DNA of 64,000 nucleotides, taken from assembly GCA_002633005.1 (NCBI GenBank), contig NMRA01000312.1:455194-519193 (forward strand). Reading direction: 5' to 3'. Positions 28,001 to 43,000 of this stretch are shown here, piece after piece. The notes under the pieces were generated by a model. The model was not told where the DNA came from. It ran no database searches and saw only the letters and a list, made by a program, of their open reading frames with translations. Position numbers and translations under genes: made by a program. Positions within the stretch are counted from its first letter, which is position 1. Each line of letters starts with the position of its first letter. This DNA is from Phoronis australis (lineage: Eukaryota > Phoronida > Phoronidae).

Positions 28001-31000
28001 TTTGAATGAATTTGTCAAGTTTTCTCGTGTATTCCAAGTTCACGCGTACGCAATCTTGAGATAAAGCAGTTCACGCACAGCAGTTCAACTTCCACCGGAT
28101 TTCCCGCCGCTGTCGGAAAAGCTGCTGCAAACCCGTTTTCCCTGAAAAACTAAGTTTTCATTTGTAAAATTGGGTGTCACGTGTTCTTTGCTGATATTTC
28201 AGGTTACTAGGCTTGTAGAGTAAGTTGACTGGTCACAATGAAAATTGTCTCAAGCAATAACGACCTGTCCATTCTATCTAATACCCGAAACCGCTCTTCG
28301 TCTCAGTAGGGAAAGTTGAAGCCAGTTTGTCAGTATTCTAAATCATTTTTTCTCTTTGGCTGAACGCCTATTTGCAGCAGCTTAAAGAAAATGATTGCTG
28401 TGGTTTTCTATAGGACTTGAGCGCAAGCAATCATTAACCATCTGAGACTAGTGAATGTTTCGGTGACATATTTTAATCTCAAACCTCTCACACGTTTGTT
28501 ATATTGCATTAAAACGGTAACGCTACACTTCAATATTGCTGCATTCAGTCTTCTACGTCACACTTAGATCCCCGTATTCAAGCTTCTACGACATTTACAT
28601 TCCCTTTAACCTCAACTAACACTGTTATACTTTGGCTGCAATTGACAGTCAATCCCAGTGTTGTGTTATGGTCCATATGAACTCTATCACAATCTTTAAT
28701 TCGTTCTTTTACGTGGTAGGCTTACCCCTTTTTGTAGTACTAATTTCAGACGTAAGTTTACGTTTCCTAACACACTTGTAAATTGTTTTTGTCTGGTCTG
28801 GAATGGTTTCCTTTTTGTTCGTTATTCTCTGCCTATTTGAATCATTGTCTCATCAGTTCAATCAGCTGCACGTCATTAATTAAACAGCATATCCTTGTTA
28901 GAAAACTAATTACAATTCATTTTTCTTTGTTATGTTTTCAGCTTTTCTCTTTTCCACTATATTATTTAAGACTTGGATTTTTAGAGGCCTAGCAAAATCA
29001 TCGTTTTCGTTCGTGTTTTGGGGTGATACCCTTTGTTCTGACTTTTTATTATTGCGGCAGTTTGAAGTTTGCAATTTCGACATGAACTTAATTAGGAGGT
29101 TCGTGATCATATGTTGCACAATTGTGATTGTTCTGTACTGAATTTTAGGTTATGCGCCCATAACAGGAATGTGTCGCCCCAAACGAAGTTGTGCGGTTAT
29201 CAAAGATGATGGCTTATCGTCTGCTTTCGTTGTTGCTCACGAGACAGGACACGTGTAAGAGAGCATTTTCTGTGTTTTTGAAAATCATAATCAATCCACC
29301 AACATTCTTTAGCAATCTTGGTGACTAAAAAAGAGGTATCTATCTGTCAGGGGTGGAATTCGAACCCACACCTGGTAAACCAGACTGCGACCTGAACACA
29401 GCACCTTAGACCGCTCGGCCACCCTGACAACGTAGCTTTAATTATCGACCCTGGGATCAGTCTGAATTAACATCTGCCTTCATACCAACAAAAGTGTTTT
29501 TATCGGGAACTAAATAAGTGCGCTGAATTATAGGTTGTCTCAGAAAAAAGCTTGCTCACACTTCATATTCTAGTTAAGTTCATTTAGTTACGGTCTTGCA
29601 ACGCCCCAAATAGTCGCAGTGGCCGCAATAGGCTATGTATGCTCCCACGTATAGTGGTGAAACACACGCTTTTCATTCGTGTGATTTTGCGAGATCCAGG
29701 TAGAGTTCATTTGCTGTCTCATTACTTGAATAATCTAGGCAAAATCACGTGTTCTCATTTAAAATATATGACAATATTTCACGTAATCTCACGAAGTTTT
29801 GCTTTTTAGCGAGGTCCTAGCATAGGTCCCAGCGTTACTTAACTCTGAGGTACCTCGACTTACCTTGGTTTTTTCCGTATAAACTAGCTCTATGGAACGC
29901 TCTCGGAACAGCATCGTGGTCGATTGATTTGTTAATTGACTAGGAAAGTTGTTACTGCGTTGCACGAGAGAACAACTCAACAAGTCACGTACATAGATTT
30001 ATGTAGTATCATTTAGCGCTAACGTTTGGAAAGTGCCATGAATTGTGGATACGGGTAAACAGTCTGCTACCGACAAGAGAACCTTAAACATGCATTAGCA
30101 AGAAACTATAGGTCTTAGAAACGCTCTCCAAAATGGTGTCGTGGAAACCACTAAACAATTTGCCATTGCTCGAAGAAACTCAATACACATGCATGGACAG
30201 GTAACTAGGTCTACCATGGGCGGCGCAGCACTGAATAAAGTGGAAAGGCCTATAGCCCCCCCCAGCCCCCTATAGACCATGGGTGACGCAGCAATGAAAA
30301 AGTGGGAGTTATGCCCTCCCCCAGCCCACTATGGTGCGCTGCCTCCTCACGGAAGGCTCTCCCAGTAATGGCCAAAATGGCGTCGTGGAGACGAGCAAAC
30401 TGAATTTGCCACTACCCAGAGAACCTGAAAGATGCACCGGCCAAGTGTAATTTTATACTGAAACTGGAACATGTAATGGAAAACTAATGAAGTCTGAACA
30501 TAATAAAAAATGATGCGCTTTCAGTCCCGACATCATTTTTAAAAACTACACGAATTTAGCGTAGCTCAACTTTGATTTGGTTATGTGCCAGCAAATGGCC
30601 GCCACAGTGAATGGCACATAACTATTATTTATGAATATTTCAAACACTGATTGCTATATACTCAAATACAATTTACGGTATTTTACGTATTTTATTTATT
30701 TTGTCTTTTTATCGAGTTCTAATGAGACGAAAACAAGAGAAGAAATGCCCTAACTATTGCTATTACAGAGACAATGATACCTTGCTTACGAGATCGCAAA
30801 TTTTAGGAGTTTTGAATTGACTTTACGTTAGTATGCTTATGTTTTATTTTGACATATGGCATCTGTTTCGTGGTCTCTCTGGAAACAGGTCGGGCTCCTG
30901 TTATTAATCTGATAACATTTTCCTTCAGTGTTGAGCAAGAACGATAACTTTTTGGTTTGCGATTCGTTACCAAGTAACTTAAATTTAGTGTCTGAGCTCA

Positions 31001-34000
31001 TTCGGCGGTGTCATTTTACAACACCGTCTTTCCTTTCCGCGCATATCACAGAAAAAATCTCGAAAGCCAAAACTGCGCTGGTGAGATGCAGTCGTGCGGT
31101 GAGTAAAAGTTGGGGAATCTCTCCCAAGAATATGTTCTGGATTTACACTGCTGTTGTCCGACCTACAATGTCTTATGCTGCGTCAGTATGGGTGACAGCG
31201 TCAAAACAGTACAGTTATCAACAACCTTAATCAGCTGCAACGTCTAGCTCGTTTGTGCATTGCCTCTGCTTTTCCAGGAACGCCTTCTGCAGCCCTAGAA
31301 ATGCTAATAGGTCTACCACCACTGTACATATAACTATAAGCGCTTCGTCTCAGATATAATGAACAGTGGGTGAAAACTCATATCCCTGGGTCCGGGTTCT
31401 AATCTTTTTGCTGGAAATGGAATTCGAAATTATGTTTTGCATTTTCCACTCTACTTTTGTGGGAACTCAAGATAAGTGTCTATTATTCTATGCTCGAGTA
31501 CATAATGACATACGTGGATATTTTTTTAGTCCTAGTTTACGGTTGATAAACCCAACATTAAGGCTAAAAGTTGGAGTTTGAACTCGAAATTTCGAGTTTT
31601 TATTCGAGTTTGTAGCACGAATAGAAGGATCATCAAGTACAAACTTGGACTAGAAACTCATATGAGTAAACTATAATATATTCGAGCAATAAGCTAATGG
31701 CCAAAACACGGCAACTACGGAACATATCTAGTGATGTCCAGATCACAGCTTTAAATCATTCAAACAATTTCTTCACGGAAATTGGTGATGGCTGGCCTAC
31801 CGCAGAACACAAGATTGGTGGTTGTTGATATGGATGGCTCTAAAGTGGAAAATGGTCAGGCAGGTGCTGTAGTCTATTTTCCAAGCCTTCTAATTGCATA
31901 CGCAGAAAGCTGGGTATCGCTAGGCAATCTTGCCACGATATTCCGGGCTGAGGTCACTGCAATTAATAGAACTGCTCAACTGCACGACAATATAACACCG
32001 AGCTATCACCTTTTCAGATAACCATGCAACAATAAAAGCCCTAAAGAAACCAAAGACAGTACTCGTTGTGTTAATGCTTGCATTAATGAGCTTAACAATC
32101 TTGCAGTTGAAATTAGAACCGTCAATATACACTGGGTCAGGGCCCATGTGGGAATTGACGGCATTAAAAATGCAGACAGACTCGCTAATACATGAGCCAG
32201 CGTTCTGCATTGTGTACCTGAATCTGCTGTCCCGATATCCTACGGATGCTGCAGATGAGTATACACAACAGGGTACATACCCAGTCAGCAGCCCAGAGGG
32301 CATCGCATAACTCTTGCAGAGAAAACAAGGAGAATTTTCCCAACGTGATCAAACCAAAAGATTCAAAAACCCTCTGAGTCTTGATATATTGGACATAAGA
32401 CACGTGTCATTCAAATTTTGACGTTATCTGTGCATATGGATAGCCCAGTGTGTCCCGAGTGTGGTACTGACGTTGAAACCCCTAAACATCTGGTAGAGTC
32501 TTGCCCAGCCTTTTATAAGCTAAGGAGCAAGCTACTGGATGGCACTGTTACATGCCTACAACACATAGTGCATGGCAACAAAAACTAGAAACGTCTGTCA
32601 GTTCTCTTGTAGGAGACAGGTTGACTAGAAAACTCTCTTCACTAAGCGCATGTTCGTGCTCTAATAGTTTTAGCCCAGGTGTTTAGTGCAGTGGGCCCAA
32701 CCAGCCTGTGCACATCTGCTGCAAAGGCTGTGCACAACAAATGACATTAGACCCTTGCATTGTTTTTTCTTTCTTTTTTTTCATTCGGCGGTCTTCTTGT
32801 CTAACAAAGGAACGAATTTTATAACAGGTAGATAAGACAAATAAAAAGGAATGTCAGGGGTGGGATTCGAACCCACGCCTAGAGAACCAGACTGCGACCT
32901 GAACGCAGCGCCTTAGACCACTCGGCCACCCTGACCACTGATAGGCCCATTTTAACATAGTCGTAAGTATATAATACGAAATGAAATCAATATAATATAA
33001 TCGTCAGCGATATGACCATGGCCCATCTTTGTAGAATACATAAATTGCCTACAACTTAACAAATTCACTGTAGGATTATATCGGATATTTTCCGGAATAA
33101 CGAAGCGTCTCAACTTATGAAGTAATCGACGTGCATGTGTGGCTTGCTCAATTTTCTCTTCGAACGTACAGGAAAGCTCTTTTTGGCGCTCTCTGGGCTT
33201 AATTTTACATCATTTATTGCCAATTATATTGTAATAAACATTTTAAAATAATCACTGCTTAATTGAAGTGCAGATACTCCTGCTGACAATTTCGAGATTA
33301 AATCGAACGTCAATAAACTTTTACTTGAATTTTCCCTTTTCCCTAAAAGTGAGAAAGTGACGTCATCAGAACTGATAAAACTGCACATGCGTTTGTCATT
33401 GGATAATCTAACATTTACCAACAACGATGGCTAAATGTCGCACACAGCTCCACATCAAAAAGGAGAATGAAAGAATGATCAAACTTGTAAAACAAATGAA
33501 ACAAAGTCATTGATGGAATCGGGTGATTGATTTCGCAACAGATCAAAATGCCATCCTTTTTATGTTTCTCACATTGCAGGCTAGGAATGGAACATGATGG
33601 TACTCGTAACAGCTGTATACGTAAGGTGAACGAGGGGAACATCATGGCGGCTCTGGTGCAGTCCAACTACGACGGGTTCTATTGGACGGAGTGCAGCAAG
33701 AAAATCCTTACTCACTACATAGAGTAAGTTGAGTTGACGAGACCGAGCTGAGCGCCGTTAAACGGTTCCCGTTTTAAAGCCAGCGCTTGTGTGCAACCAA
33801 TTGTAGCCTCTCGTTCTAGCATTGACGTCGTTTTAGTAAGAACTGATCTATGGTATGTTTTTCTCTTTTTCGACGCCACTCTGCGATTGTGACTGGGGCT
33901 CACCAGGGGTCTATCAATGGTCAAATAGGGATCAGTTTATATTTGTCCATTAGCACAATATACATAAGCGGATCCAGGGGTGTTCGAATCCCCCCTTTTA

Positions 34001-37000
34001 GCCAAAACAGCAAACAGAAACAACGAGAAACTAGACGATTTCTATTTTTTTCGTCATTTGTAGCTGTGCCCAGAGATCAGGACACTAAATTTCATTATCT
34101 TGTTCTCTACTCACTGTTTGTGATGTAGAATTCTCTTTAAAAATCATATTGTTTTAATTTGACCTCCTCTTTCATAAAAACCTGGATCCACATTAGATGT
34201 AGAAGTGGCCCACCACGAGGTTCCCATGAACCAGTCAGGCCCGCTTTTGCCTTTCCACTTATGCCCTGTTTGACATCATAACATTGCGTAATACAGTCAA
34301 CATTCTGCGATGCATGCTTAGATCCATACTTTTGAATGTAATTTCAAGTCGGTGGCAGTTCGCAATCTATGGAACTTCCGCTTTAGAAACCGTGTTAGAG
34401 GTACATCAGAGCCTCAAGTTCCCATTCCAAAGCCACGTAAGGCATTATGCAAATTCTACTGTGTCGTGAATGCTTGCTTCGTCTTGAAAATAATATAAAC
34501 TCATGACCTTCATCAAAGTCATAGGTTAGATTCGATGTCATTGTGTCGTCATGCATTATCATTTGCGCTTTCTACGTCGATCAAACATGGCGAACACTGT
34601 AATGTTAATGTTTTAGTATACGTTTGGCTTATCAGCTTGGAGTGAGCATATTTCCGTGAGTGGCATTTCTACATTTATGGATAAAAATTAACTTGTTTTT
34701 GTTATACTTTAGTAGCCGTTTTATTCCGTCATTCAAAACCGACCTTGTGTGAAGAAAACTTCATTTCCAGTTCCTATAAGTGTCTACGAGACAACCCCCA
34801 CGAGAAGTCTTTCACGGAAATTCTTGAGCCTTATGGAGTCACATGGAGCCTGAGCGAGCAATGTAGACAAGAGTTTGGTGAGGGGTACGAGCTGTGCTGG
34901 GTGGTAAGTAAACAACGTTGGAATTTGATTTTAGTTGCACCCTTTTGTTATTGTCATCATAGTTCTCAGTCACAGTGAAGCCAGTCCGAAAATATCTAAA
35001 GTACGAAATGTTACTAACTGCGTCACAAAAAATAACTTTTCATTTACACCATTTACCGTTATGGAATGGGTCTCAAGTTGTTTCGTATGCAAATTAGACC
35101 AGGCTCTACAAGTCGACCAGTCACGGCGAGCATGGTCTCAAGCAATGAGGAGTTGTTAGTTTATTCAAACCCAAATATCACTTCAAGTTGAAATCAGTTT
35201 TATGGTGGTAACTGGTCCAAATCAAAAGTAAAATGCCATGAAGGAACGTCGGTGTACAGACTCTTTAATGTTGGTCCCATTTTCATCATGATATTTTTAT
35301 CTTTATCGTAATTACCATTCTGTGTAATTATGCAGTTTAGGAGTATGAGTCTAATGGTGACAGTCTCACTAATTTTCATTGAACTTAAACAGTATCGCCG
35401 ACAAAATCCATGTAAGCAGTTGTGGTGCGGAAATATCAGAAATCCGTCGCTGTGCAAGACCAAGAAAGGACCGCCATTACCAGGCACAGCCTGCGCAAGG
35501 AATCGGGTGAGTAACGCGCGAAATATAATTCGCTTTCCATCTACATGCAGTATTTGAATACCATTTCAAAGCATGGTCGTGACAACAGACAGTTGTGGAG
35601 AGAGATTGTGGAGCAAATAATGAGTTTATCGACCTCTTCATCCTGTAACACAATATTGCCTCCCGACAATCACTTTCTGTGGCGGCCATTTGCTTCTGTT
35701 GGCTAGTAAGGTTGTGTTCCGTGATAAATATTTTCCCTCGAGAGTTTGTTGCGTTACAGAGCAGGTGCCAGGGTAGCACTAGGACCTCGCTAGAAAAGCA
35801 AACCTTCTCGAGATTACGTGAGATATTGCCGTGTATTTTAAATGAGAGCACGTGATTTTGGCTACATTTTTTCTCGCCGAGAGACAGTTACTGAATTCTA
35901 CCCAGATTATGCGTCAAATTGGCGTTATTTAATCTATGACTGGTCATCAGTTCGAACAGGGATGTTTTGTGATGACGAATCTGCCACTATAATGACGCGA
36001 TTTGGACCCATAAATAGGTTTAGACTAGGCAGTGACCATCGCCTCTGTTGGCCCGAACCAGAGGCGATGCAGCTCCTATAGGCGCTCTGTACGCCGGAAG
36101 CTTTTCGGCGAATTATGCCTCGCACCGACTAAACATCAAAGTCACGTTGTTATAAATACCTTTTGCGCATAGAGGAACACCTGAGGAGGTTGTCGATGTG
36201 TTTAATTCCTTCCAATTCGAACAAATACTCCCATTATCAAACTTTTTCTTCGAGCAGTCCCTATTTCAGTTCCCAAAATCGTGAACTCACCATTTTTATA
36301 CTGCGCACGCTCCAATTTTTACCGCGCTCGCTAGGTGATGTGACTTCGTGACCTCAATCTTTAAATAGGCCAAAGGTGACCCATTGCGGTCTTGTCAGTC
36401 AAATGTTCGTTTCCAAAATGCCACCACTTATACTTGTCTTTAATTGGCGTTACTTGAAACTGATTGTATTTCAATGAATTATTGTTTGTATTTGATAAAA
36501 ATAAATGCTGTTGATATGACATTTAATAGTCTTTGTGCACATATTTGACATTTTAATGTTTAACAACACGACAAATGCACGGCTGGTTCCCGGCAGCACG
36601 TACGCGAAGGGCGGGAACTTCAACTTTCAAAGTTCGCCGGTAGGTCCGCAACTTCTGACCTTCGGCCTGGTTAAAAAAATGAAAATGTTGATTTCACGAT
36701 TTTGGGAACTGAAATAGGGACTGCTCGAAGAAAAAGTTTCATAACGGGAGTATTTGTTCGAGTTGGAAGGAATTAAACACATCGACAACCTCCTAAGGTG
36801 TTCCTCTATGCGCAAAAGGTATTTATAACAACGTGACTTTGATGTTTAGTCGGTGCGAGGCATAATTCGCCGAAAAGCTTCCGGCGTACAGAGCGCCTAT
36901 AGCCTCTGCATCGCCTCTGGTTCGGGCCAACAGAGGCGATGGTCATTGCCTACGTTTCGACATGCTCAGTCACGTCGCGTTTCCAAACTTTTGCAGATCT

Positions 37001-40000
37001 TGGAGGATTTTTCCGATTCAAATAATCGTTGGGGCAATTTAGCAGTTGAATTTTTGCAAAGTTATGTATTTCCGTTAGTCGGTGTGCTCCGACAACGATT
37101 GCACCCATTTTATGCTCCTGAGAGTTGAAAAGGATTAAGATTAACATGGTCCATTACCAGGTAACAATTTTCGTAGTGCTTAGTAATTTACAGCGCTAAG
37201 TAAATGTGGACTGATTATTCTTATTTCTTTTAATTTTGACATTTTAATTTATTTGAGTGGGTCCAAAAGATCAAAATGACGTCATTCTAAGCAACCGAAT
37301 TGCATGGAAGAAATAGTCACTTCGTTTTCGTTTGCAGTTGCAGCAATTGCCAATACCACATACCGGTATATAAGATTGTACAATAAAAAATAAGCTTTTA
37401 TTAAAGTTTGATTGTCGATGCGCTCATTTTTGACAGAATGTGAAACGCCGTTAGCGATAATAGGCAAAAAACATAAAATCCGGAATATTTTGTGTTTATT
37501 TATCGTTATACATCGCGGTCTATCTTTTTAACAATTTGTTTTCATTCAAAATGTTTAAGTTTATTTTTCAAATGATGTGCCTTGTGTTTGTTATAGTGGT
37601 GTACGGAGGGCAAATGTGTACCCAAAGACTCTTCTAAAATTATGTCGTCAACAAAGAAGCATCTTCCAGCGGTAAATGGCGCTTGGTCACGTTGGACAGA
37701 ATGGGGTGACTGCTCGCGGTCTTGTGACGCCGGAGTCAAGTACCGCACGCGACGATGCAACAACCCTGCGTGAGTGCATTGGCACATACTTTCTATCGCC
37801 ATTTACATTGAAACCAGCATGTTGAATATGTGCACTCTGTATTAATGGGGTGGTAATCGAAACCTTACCAAGGGCCGCAGAACCCTTACTGAGGTAGCAC
37901 ATTTACCACGCACAACACGGTTTCTGCACTAAATTGTGCGTCATTGTGGGTCATTGAGTTTTTTGTGCGTGGTAAGATTTCTTCCTGTCTGTGGTGTTTG
38001 TGGAGAGTGCTAAAAATTCTCTTCCAAGGCAAGTGTGTGGACTGTGAAATCCTGTAAAATAGAGTTTTTCTTTGGGCGGTGCACCACGTATTTCAGAGCT
38101 GCGCCGCCAATGTTTATACATCCAATGTAAAGGGCCTCAATGTTCCGCTGATCTCAGTGTCCAGCCTCCACGTAATTGGTTTCTAGCATCTGACAATTCA
38201 CTGTTGACATTCAAATACATAAGGGTGTGACACTGGGTTCAGTAGACACTCTCTCCTGGTACACCGGAGTCTTGTGGATGACTAGCTTATCAAGTTATTA
38301 AATTTGTCAACTGCATTTTAGGCCTGCAAACTACGGAAAGGAATGTGACGGGAAAGAGTGGCAACACTCAACATGTAATTTACAGGTAACTGTCGCATGA
38401 AGTAACCAGCCTGGCTGTACTATGAACTAACGTAACTGGAACAATATATTTGTGTTGTTGGAATACAAAACCTGTAAAAATACGTAACTTTTATAGAGTA
38501 TCGCAGATTGACAACACTTCTCTTTCTTAGACCTCACGTTTGTTTTGTCGTAACTATTATAGGCATGTCCTGAAGGAGAAGCTGATTTCCGTGAGGAGCA
38601 GTGCAGGTCGTACAACTTGGGAAAGCAGTCTTGGCGACCGGCACCGCACAAAAGGCGTAAGTGGTTTTGGCCGCGCAACTTCAACTGCACTTGTCGGTGT
38701 AAATATTCCAACTGTTAAAATTACTAGTTTCATCTGCATTCTAATTTGCTTGTGCGGCGTGTTTCATGAAAAGTCACTGGAGTCATAAGTCAGAAGTTTC
38801 TTCTAAAACGTCATACATGTATTCGGATAAATAATTTAAATCGGAGAAAGCACAAAGACCAGCTTTTCATTTAGATCACTTGCAGTTGTGGAATGCGTCT
38901 CAAATTGTTCCATAGTCAAATTAGAGATGATTTCAAGGCTTAGAAAGATTTAGTAGTGGTAGTTTGTCGTTGCTTGAGACCGGACTCTACAAGCTGACTT
39001 GTCACGGCGTGACATTTTTTTGCGCAGAGCATGGTCGCGTGCAATAGCGAACTGTCAGTTCTTCACAAGACCAAAATCACGTCTCATCTGAGTTATGCTA
39101 AAGGTGAGGCCAATTTTATAGTAGAAGAGGTATAAATCAAAAGTTCGCTTCTCGGCGGAACGCGGATTTATAGCCGATGTGATCTCCGTTTAGCAAATTA
39201 TAAAGTGTGTGAGAATACATGCATAATTCTTAATTAATCGGGTAATTTGTAAACGTCATTGCTGATATGTGATGTGGCAACAATAACATTCATTAAATAA
39301 TAAAGGAACAGGTTTCATAAACAACTGTAACTAATGTAACTAGATCTTATAAAAAGGTAATACGTTCCGTAGAGCTCACACGTGTCCGATGTTATCCAAG
39401 TTATATAGACGATTGGGAAAACTACAAATTTAGTTGCCGCTTGCCTAAACTGGAAATGCACTAGTTGGAGTCAGACATCTAATTCAGCTGACTCTGTGTT
39501 GACGTCATGCCCCCCGGATTTTTTTTTTGTTATAGCAATTAACATGGGTGGCGCAGCACTGAAAGAAGTGGGGGTCTATAGCCCCCTATGGTGCGCCGTC
39601 CATGAATTAAAGGTTTTGGTCTGAGCAAATTACAATGGGAGGTCGGAATGTTTGCCTGTCATTATAACTGTTTCGATAGGATGATGTTGTTTCTTGTCTT
39701 TTACGGAAATTTGGGCATCCCAGTAACGTGTTGAAGAGATCAGCCTCCCGTTCAGCAACGCTAGGACCTCGCTAAAAAGCAAGAATTCGCGAGATTACGT
39801 GAGATATTGCCGTGCATTTGAAATGAGAACACGTGACTTTGACTAGATTTTAGCTAGGTCCTAGCGTAGGTCCTAGCGTCTACTGAACGCACGCCAGGTG
39901 TGCGTACAGTAGACCCAAACATTTCGTCAAAAACCAAAACCACGCAAAATCCCCCGAATGAAAGGCGAGTGTTTCGCAAGTATGCTCAAGAACTTGCTTG

Positions 40001-43000
40001 AGTAGCCCAGCAAAATGACAGACTCTGAAATGATTGGTCGGTGAGGATGGAATGTTGAAAATTATGGGAGAGAAGTCACCGTTTTCGCTTCATAAGCGAG
40101 GCATGACTTATGTCTTGGATCAATGGAGTATGCTATTTGTAACGTTGAGTAAAGTCTCTTAGCATTGTTATACCTATCGCCAGCAGTTTTACTGATCATG
40201 ATGACGACGACAACGATGAAGTCGGAGATAGGAAAATTGGGGATGGTAGAATGAGGACTATAGTTAATGTGGTGACACATTGGTGGTGCTGGTAGTAGTA
40301 TTAAAAATGTGGTGACATTGGTGGTGTTGGTAGTAGTATTAAAAATGTGGTGACATTGGTGGTGCTGGTAGTAGTATTAAATGTGGTGACATTGGTGGTG
40401 CTGGTAGTAGTATTAAAAATGTGGTGACATTGGTGGTGCTGGTAGTAGTATTAAAAATGTGGTGACATTGGTGGTGCTGGTAGTAGTATTAAAAATGTCT
40501 GAATCGACCTCGTGAAATTCAGCCTTGTCCAAATTTCTTACTTCAGCGGATGATATGTGTAAGCTCACGTGTGTAGAAGAAAACTCGGGCGACATGTTTG
40601 TCAGCGAGGATTACGTCATTGACGGAACACCATGTTCGTATGACGACCGTTACAGCATATGTGTGAAAGGAAAATGTCAGGTATGTTTGAGATTGCATTA
40701 GAATGCTAGGATGAATATAGAAGGACGGTCTGTGACATTAGCTAAATAAAGTCACTGTTTTCCAAATAAAATACAAAATGATGTGATAAAAAACAACTTG
40801 CTCTAACCCGTGTGCGAAAAGAAAAGTCTGCAAAATTTATGTAGTTTTAAATTTGGTTTCGCCAAAGTTTGAATGTAAACAGTGGGCAGGATAAACGCTG
40901 TGCTGTCTTTCAAGCAATACTAAGATAGTGTTGAGAATGCGCCGACAGTTCGTAAAGAACGTTATTTTTACATATACGAAAAATAAATAGTCATGATGAA
41001 AATCTGATCCATTGAAAAGATAAGTGAAATTAAGGGATGCCAGGTGGCCGAGCTTCTTTCCTATTGGCGCAACCAAAAAACAAAAAAGCAAAGCATGCCG
41101 TTTTCAGGCCATTCCAACAATTTCCTTTAAAAATAGTGGTTTGCACTAATTTTGCGACATCTTAAATACGATTTAAGTTTTCTGCACCATTACTCGATTA
41201 TCATGTTGGACACTAGATATGTGTTCGTCAGTGCCAGCGAGAAATGAGACTGAACTACAATTAGTAGTCAGCAATGCCCGCAAATAATCTGTAAGTTCGA
41301 GGGAAAATACGAAAAGCACTGTAGAGTATAGCCAGAATACGACAATACCGACAGTTAACAAGGTCTGTATGGGTGATTTGGAGACATTTCTTTAATCATT
41401 AGAAAGACTACGTTTACCACTCCAAGGCGGGAATAACCAAATTCGGTTTCTTTATTTTTCCCATAAATAAATTTCTAAACACCACTCCCGCCAAAATGAA
41501 GGAAACTGAACTTTCTCCGTGTATGGGTGGGCACAGGTTGTTACCGACCGGTGCCACGATAAACTGAAGACTGGCTCGAGTTAATCACTTTTAATTTCGA
41601 CCGTACACTCACATGTCTACTCAGACAAAATGTCAGACGTAATGTCTGTTCTATGCTCCAGCCAGTGCTGCGAAGCCTTGGCTTGTGATGAATTTCTGAG
41701 ACACTTTCAGCAACTGTTACACTCGTTGATTCAATAACCTGCTGTGTCTATGGCTGGCACCCTATTGACTAACGCTGTAACTGTTGACTCTGTAACCATA
41801 GACTATAGTACATAGACTACCAACTCCGTATATTTTCAATGTACGAAATCTGTGCTCTTCCGTACAACGTTATGTCGTTATTCACTAGCGACACCTGGCC
41901 AATTTATGTGGTATTATTTCCGGCAAGTACGTCGTCTGCTAATTTTGGTCGGCTGTTGTGTGCTCGGGTGATGGTAGCATTGCTAAAAGTACTCACGATA
42001 CCAATAGTTCTACTACCTTAAGATTTTGAACAGCGTGTCAATGCCGAAAATATTACTTTGTTTTCGTTGTAATGGACATTAAAATAGATGCGAAGATTTC
42101 CCGTCACAATACACCAACCGTTAAATGAACCAGATAATTTAGGAGAGTGGCGCCGCCTCTTGATAGTACGGAAGAAAATGTCGGAGTTGCAAATCTGTTG
42201 TCTATAATTTATGCTGTAACTGTATCTTCAACTTTAAAAGGGAACTGTATTTTATTTTGAATAAATTTTGCACAGTTTTCTTTGAGTTGTTGATTAATTT
42301 CACAAATAATTCAACAGCAAACTTATATTCTCTAACAAAGCTAAAAACCATCCGCTTGGAGCGCTGCTTCTTGTGACGTATTTGGTGGGGTAAATTCGGT
42401 GTCCTATTTTAACGTGCAGTCAAGTAGCGTTCTTCAAATTGCCGGAATAAAAAAATTTTAGTGTGAAATGTCGGGTCACCACGGATACCTCTTTGAGCCG
42501 AGGAAACACAAAGTGATACCCAGTCGTCGAGATCGTCAGACGAAAATTTGCCGGTGCAACCAGTCCGTAACAATTTACATTGGTGTGACTGTTGGCAGTG
42601 TGGACTCTAGCCAACCAGCTAGCTGCCAGCCAATACTCAGCTTTGTAAACTTGAAGGGTTGGTTAGTTACTGACTATAACTGCATGAAGACTATCGTACC
42701 AATTGTGTTGACCTCCGTTAGATCCCGAAATTTCACACAGCCGTTGATATATTTAACTTATGCTCGTTACCTCGTCGCAAAACTTAAATTAACATGCAGA
42801 GCTAAAGGACCCGCGAGGGTGCATGTAAAATCAGGTAGTCAACCGACACTTACCTTTTTCGTTGCAGCCGTTTAAATGGAAAACAATCAAATAAACGTCA
42901 TTTTGTAACAATGAAAAGTGTGTCTTCCGTTTCAAAAACAGCACGCTCGTGACACGGCGCCCGCGCAATTTCCTAAAATTTTGCGACGTCTTTCGGGATA

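Noticed and set aside
31782-32310. RNase H domain as a host gene
   Set aside because: It is flanked by reverse transcriptase C-terminal sequence and the LINE Cys/His cluster, with frameshifts, so it belongs to the dead retrotransposon.
42468-42875. 135-codon plus-strand frame in intron 14
   Set aside because: No family features. Codon use is not distinct from the other strand's frames and it lies in a well-defined intron.
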